Below the pieces are notes generated by a model. That model made no database searches. It was not told the DNA's origin and saw only the letters and a list, made by a program, of their open reading frames with translations. Below, piece by piece: positions 24,147 through 24,841 of a stretch of 24,841 bases of DNA. The translations under genes were made by a program, and so were the position numbers. Positions within the stretch are counted from its first letter, which is position 1. Each line of letters starts with the position of its first letter. The DNA is from Verrucomicrobiales bacterium (GTDB taxonomy: Bacteria; Verrucomicrobiota; Verrucomicrobiia; Verrucomicrobiales; DEV007): contig PAHQ01000103.1 of NCBI GenBank assembly GCA_002705125.1, forward strand, positions 20,451 through 45,291. The letters are read 5' to 3'.

Positions 24147-24841
24147 TCATTTATCTGATTTTAAACCCTCTTCATTTACCTTTTCGCTAGAATTGGCTTT
24201 CTTAGAAGCCGCTAATTCTATTTTGCCATCTCCGAATGCGATTACAGCCCCTTCTCTGAGTAGCCAGTTCAAATCTTGTAATACCTTCATTTGTTCTGTT
24301 CCAAGCTCATTTGGCTTATCAGATGAATTATCCTCTTTATCATCTAAATTTTTTGGATTTGGGGGAGCTAGTCCATCTAATAGTTCTTTACTGGTTACTC
24401 TTTTTCTTTCACGAATCATAGTAACTATAGCCTTAATTGGTTTGGAAAGAGTGTCATCTTCGGATAATGGTTTTGGCCGAGATATGCACGCAAATATTTT
24501 TTTACCTCTTTTGAAAAATTTTAATCCCTCATTTCCAAGTATGGTACAAAGAGGATTAACTAAACTTGCAGGATGTTTTTTTGCATGAAAAGATGACTCT
24601 TTTAGTAAAGATAGTAATCCAGGTGACAATTTCTTTCCTTCGATATTGCCTGACAGTGTAAAGCTTTTGCCAATTGTGATTAGATCTTTTGAGTAATTAT
24701 CTATAAAATGTTTTTCGACCGCCTCTTGGTCTTTTAATACAAGAGGTCCATAGCTCTCAGTGCTCTCAGTGCTCTCAGTGCTCTCAGTGCTCTCAGTGCT
24801 CTCAGTGCTCTCAGTGCTCTCAGTGCTCTCAGTGCTCTCAG
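24147..24841 (-). CDS. Unrecognised protein with N-terminal Thr-Glu-Ser repeats, 5' end off window
   Basis: The reading frame runs from the TGA at 24147-24149 up to the window edge with no stop, so the gene is 5'-truncated; the TTG at 24627-24629 is only an internal codon. The visible protein begins with about ten TES repeats, then YGPLVLKDQEAVEKHFIDNY and a folded-looking region (about 60-125 residues in) containing LSPGLLSLLKES, HPASLVNPLCTILG and FFKRGKKIFACISRP. A second region has a helix-rich, winged-helix-like pattern (IKAIVTMIRERKRVTSKELL, then an acidic linker, then LQDLNWLLREGAVIAFGDGKIELA). The winged-helix resemblance is a guess from pattern. No family is recognised and no function is proposed. 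It is co-directional with the APS-kinase fusion gene, 57 bp upstream of it. Confidence 0.7.
   Translation of the reverse strand, partial: ESTESTESTESTESTESTESTESTESTESYGPLVLKDQEAVEKHFIDNYSKDLITIGKSFTLSGNIEGKKLSPGLLSLLKESSFHAKKHPASLVNPLCTILGNEGLKFFKRGKKIFACISRPKPLSEDDTLSKPIKAIVTMIRERKRVTSKELLDGLAPPNPKNLDDKEDNSSDKPNELGTEQMKVLQDLNWLLREGAVIAFGDGKIELAASKKANSSEKVNEEGLKSDK
24753..24841. repeat. 9-bp tandem repeat, unit GCTCTCAGT, at least 9.9 copies
   Basis: Nine identical full units plus eight bases of a tenth run to the end of the window without a mismatch. On the minus strand each unit codes Ser, Glu and Thr in the frame of the flanking gene, giving a (TES)n tract. Being a multiple of three, copy-number change would alter length without shifting frame. 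The true number of copies is unknown because the window stops inside the array. Confidence 0.97.

Noticed and set aside
24127..24151. Hairpin AATGAGA/TCTCATT as terminator between the repeat gene and the APS-kinase fusion
   Set aside because: Only seven AT-rich pairs with an 11-base loop, overlapping the stop codon and without a T-run after it.
24193..24588. 131-codon open frame on the + strand
   Set aside because: It is antisense to the better-supported minus-strand gene and shows no domain pattern or start signal.
24753..24841. CRISPR-like array
   Set aside because: Units are contiguous 9-mers with no spacers.

Overview
The window is AT-rich, gene-dense bacterial DNA that most likely comes from the Verrucomicrobiota, probably a marine member of the Opitutia. 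This rests on protein families: a Planctomycetes/Verrucomicrobia-type cytochrome c protein (PSCyt1, DUF1549, DUF1553) next to a DUF1501 protein, a CotH/lamin-tail-domain surface protein, and a SCO1-FG-GAP-ASPIC fusion. The assignment is inferred, because the window holds no rRNA or other marker that fixes the lineage.

Region 1 (1-11846, all +) holds four large genes, three with export signals and the first entering from off the left edge: a SCO1-like/FG-GAP/ASPIC fusion, a 1671-residue multidomain CotH protein, a PSCyt1-DUF1549-LamG-DUF1553 cytochrome protein, and a DUF1501 sulfatase-like protein with a twin-arginine signal. They lie 13-101 bp apart and may be one transcription unit making envelope redox and adhesion proteins of unknown substrate. 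Region 2 (11902-15105) has mixed orientation: a HAD phosphatase (-), a GT-B glycosyltransferase resembling the SenB/TIGR04348 family (+), a TPR protein (-) and an unusually short RecO (-).

Region 3 (15142-17057) is translation-related: prfB (release factor 2) with an intact programmed +1 frameshift, trmD, and a convergent tRNA-Pro(GGG) gene. Region 4 (17209-22710, +) is an arginine cluster, argC-argJ-argB-argD-argF, that converts glutamate to citrulline by the acetyl-recycling route; argB, argD and argF overlap by 4 bp each. Region 5 (22707-24841, -) has a protein with an apparently degenerate ATP-sulfurylase-like N-terminus joined to an intact APS kinase, then the 3' part of an unrecognised gene whose visible start is an in-frame 9-bp tandem repeat coding Thr-Glu-Ser. 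The window ends inside that repeat.

No gene-free stretch exceeds about 150 bp. Convergent genes overlap or nearly touch, and Shine-Dalgarno sequences before start codons are mostly absent, while a strong one is kept at the prfB frameshift site. I found no insertion sequences, CRISPR arrays, prophage genes or rRNA. The items most worth following are the SenB-like glycosyltransferase, the degenerate sulfurylase-APS kinase fusion, the SCO1-FG-GAP-ASPIC fusion and the Thr-Glu-Ser repeat gene.
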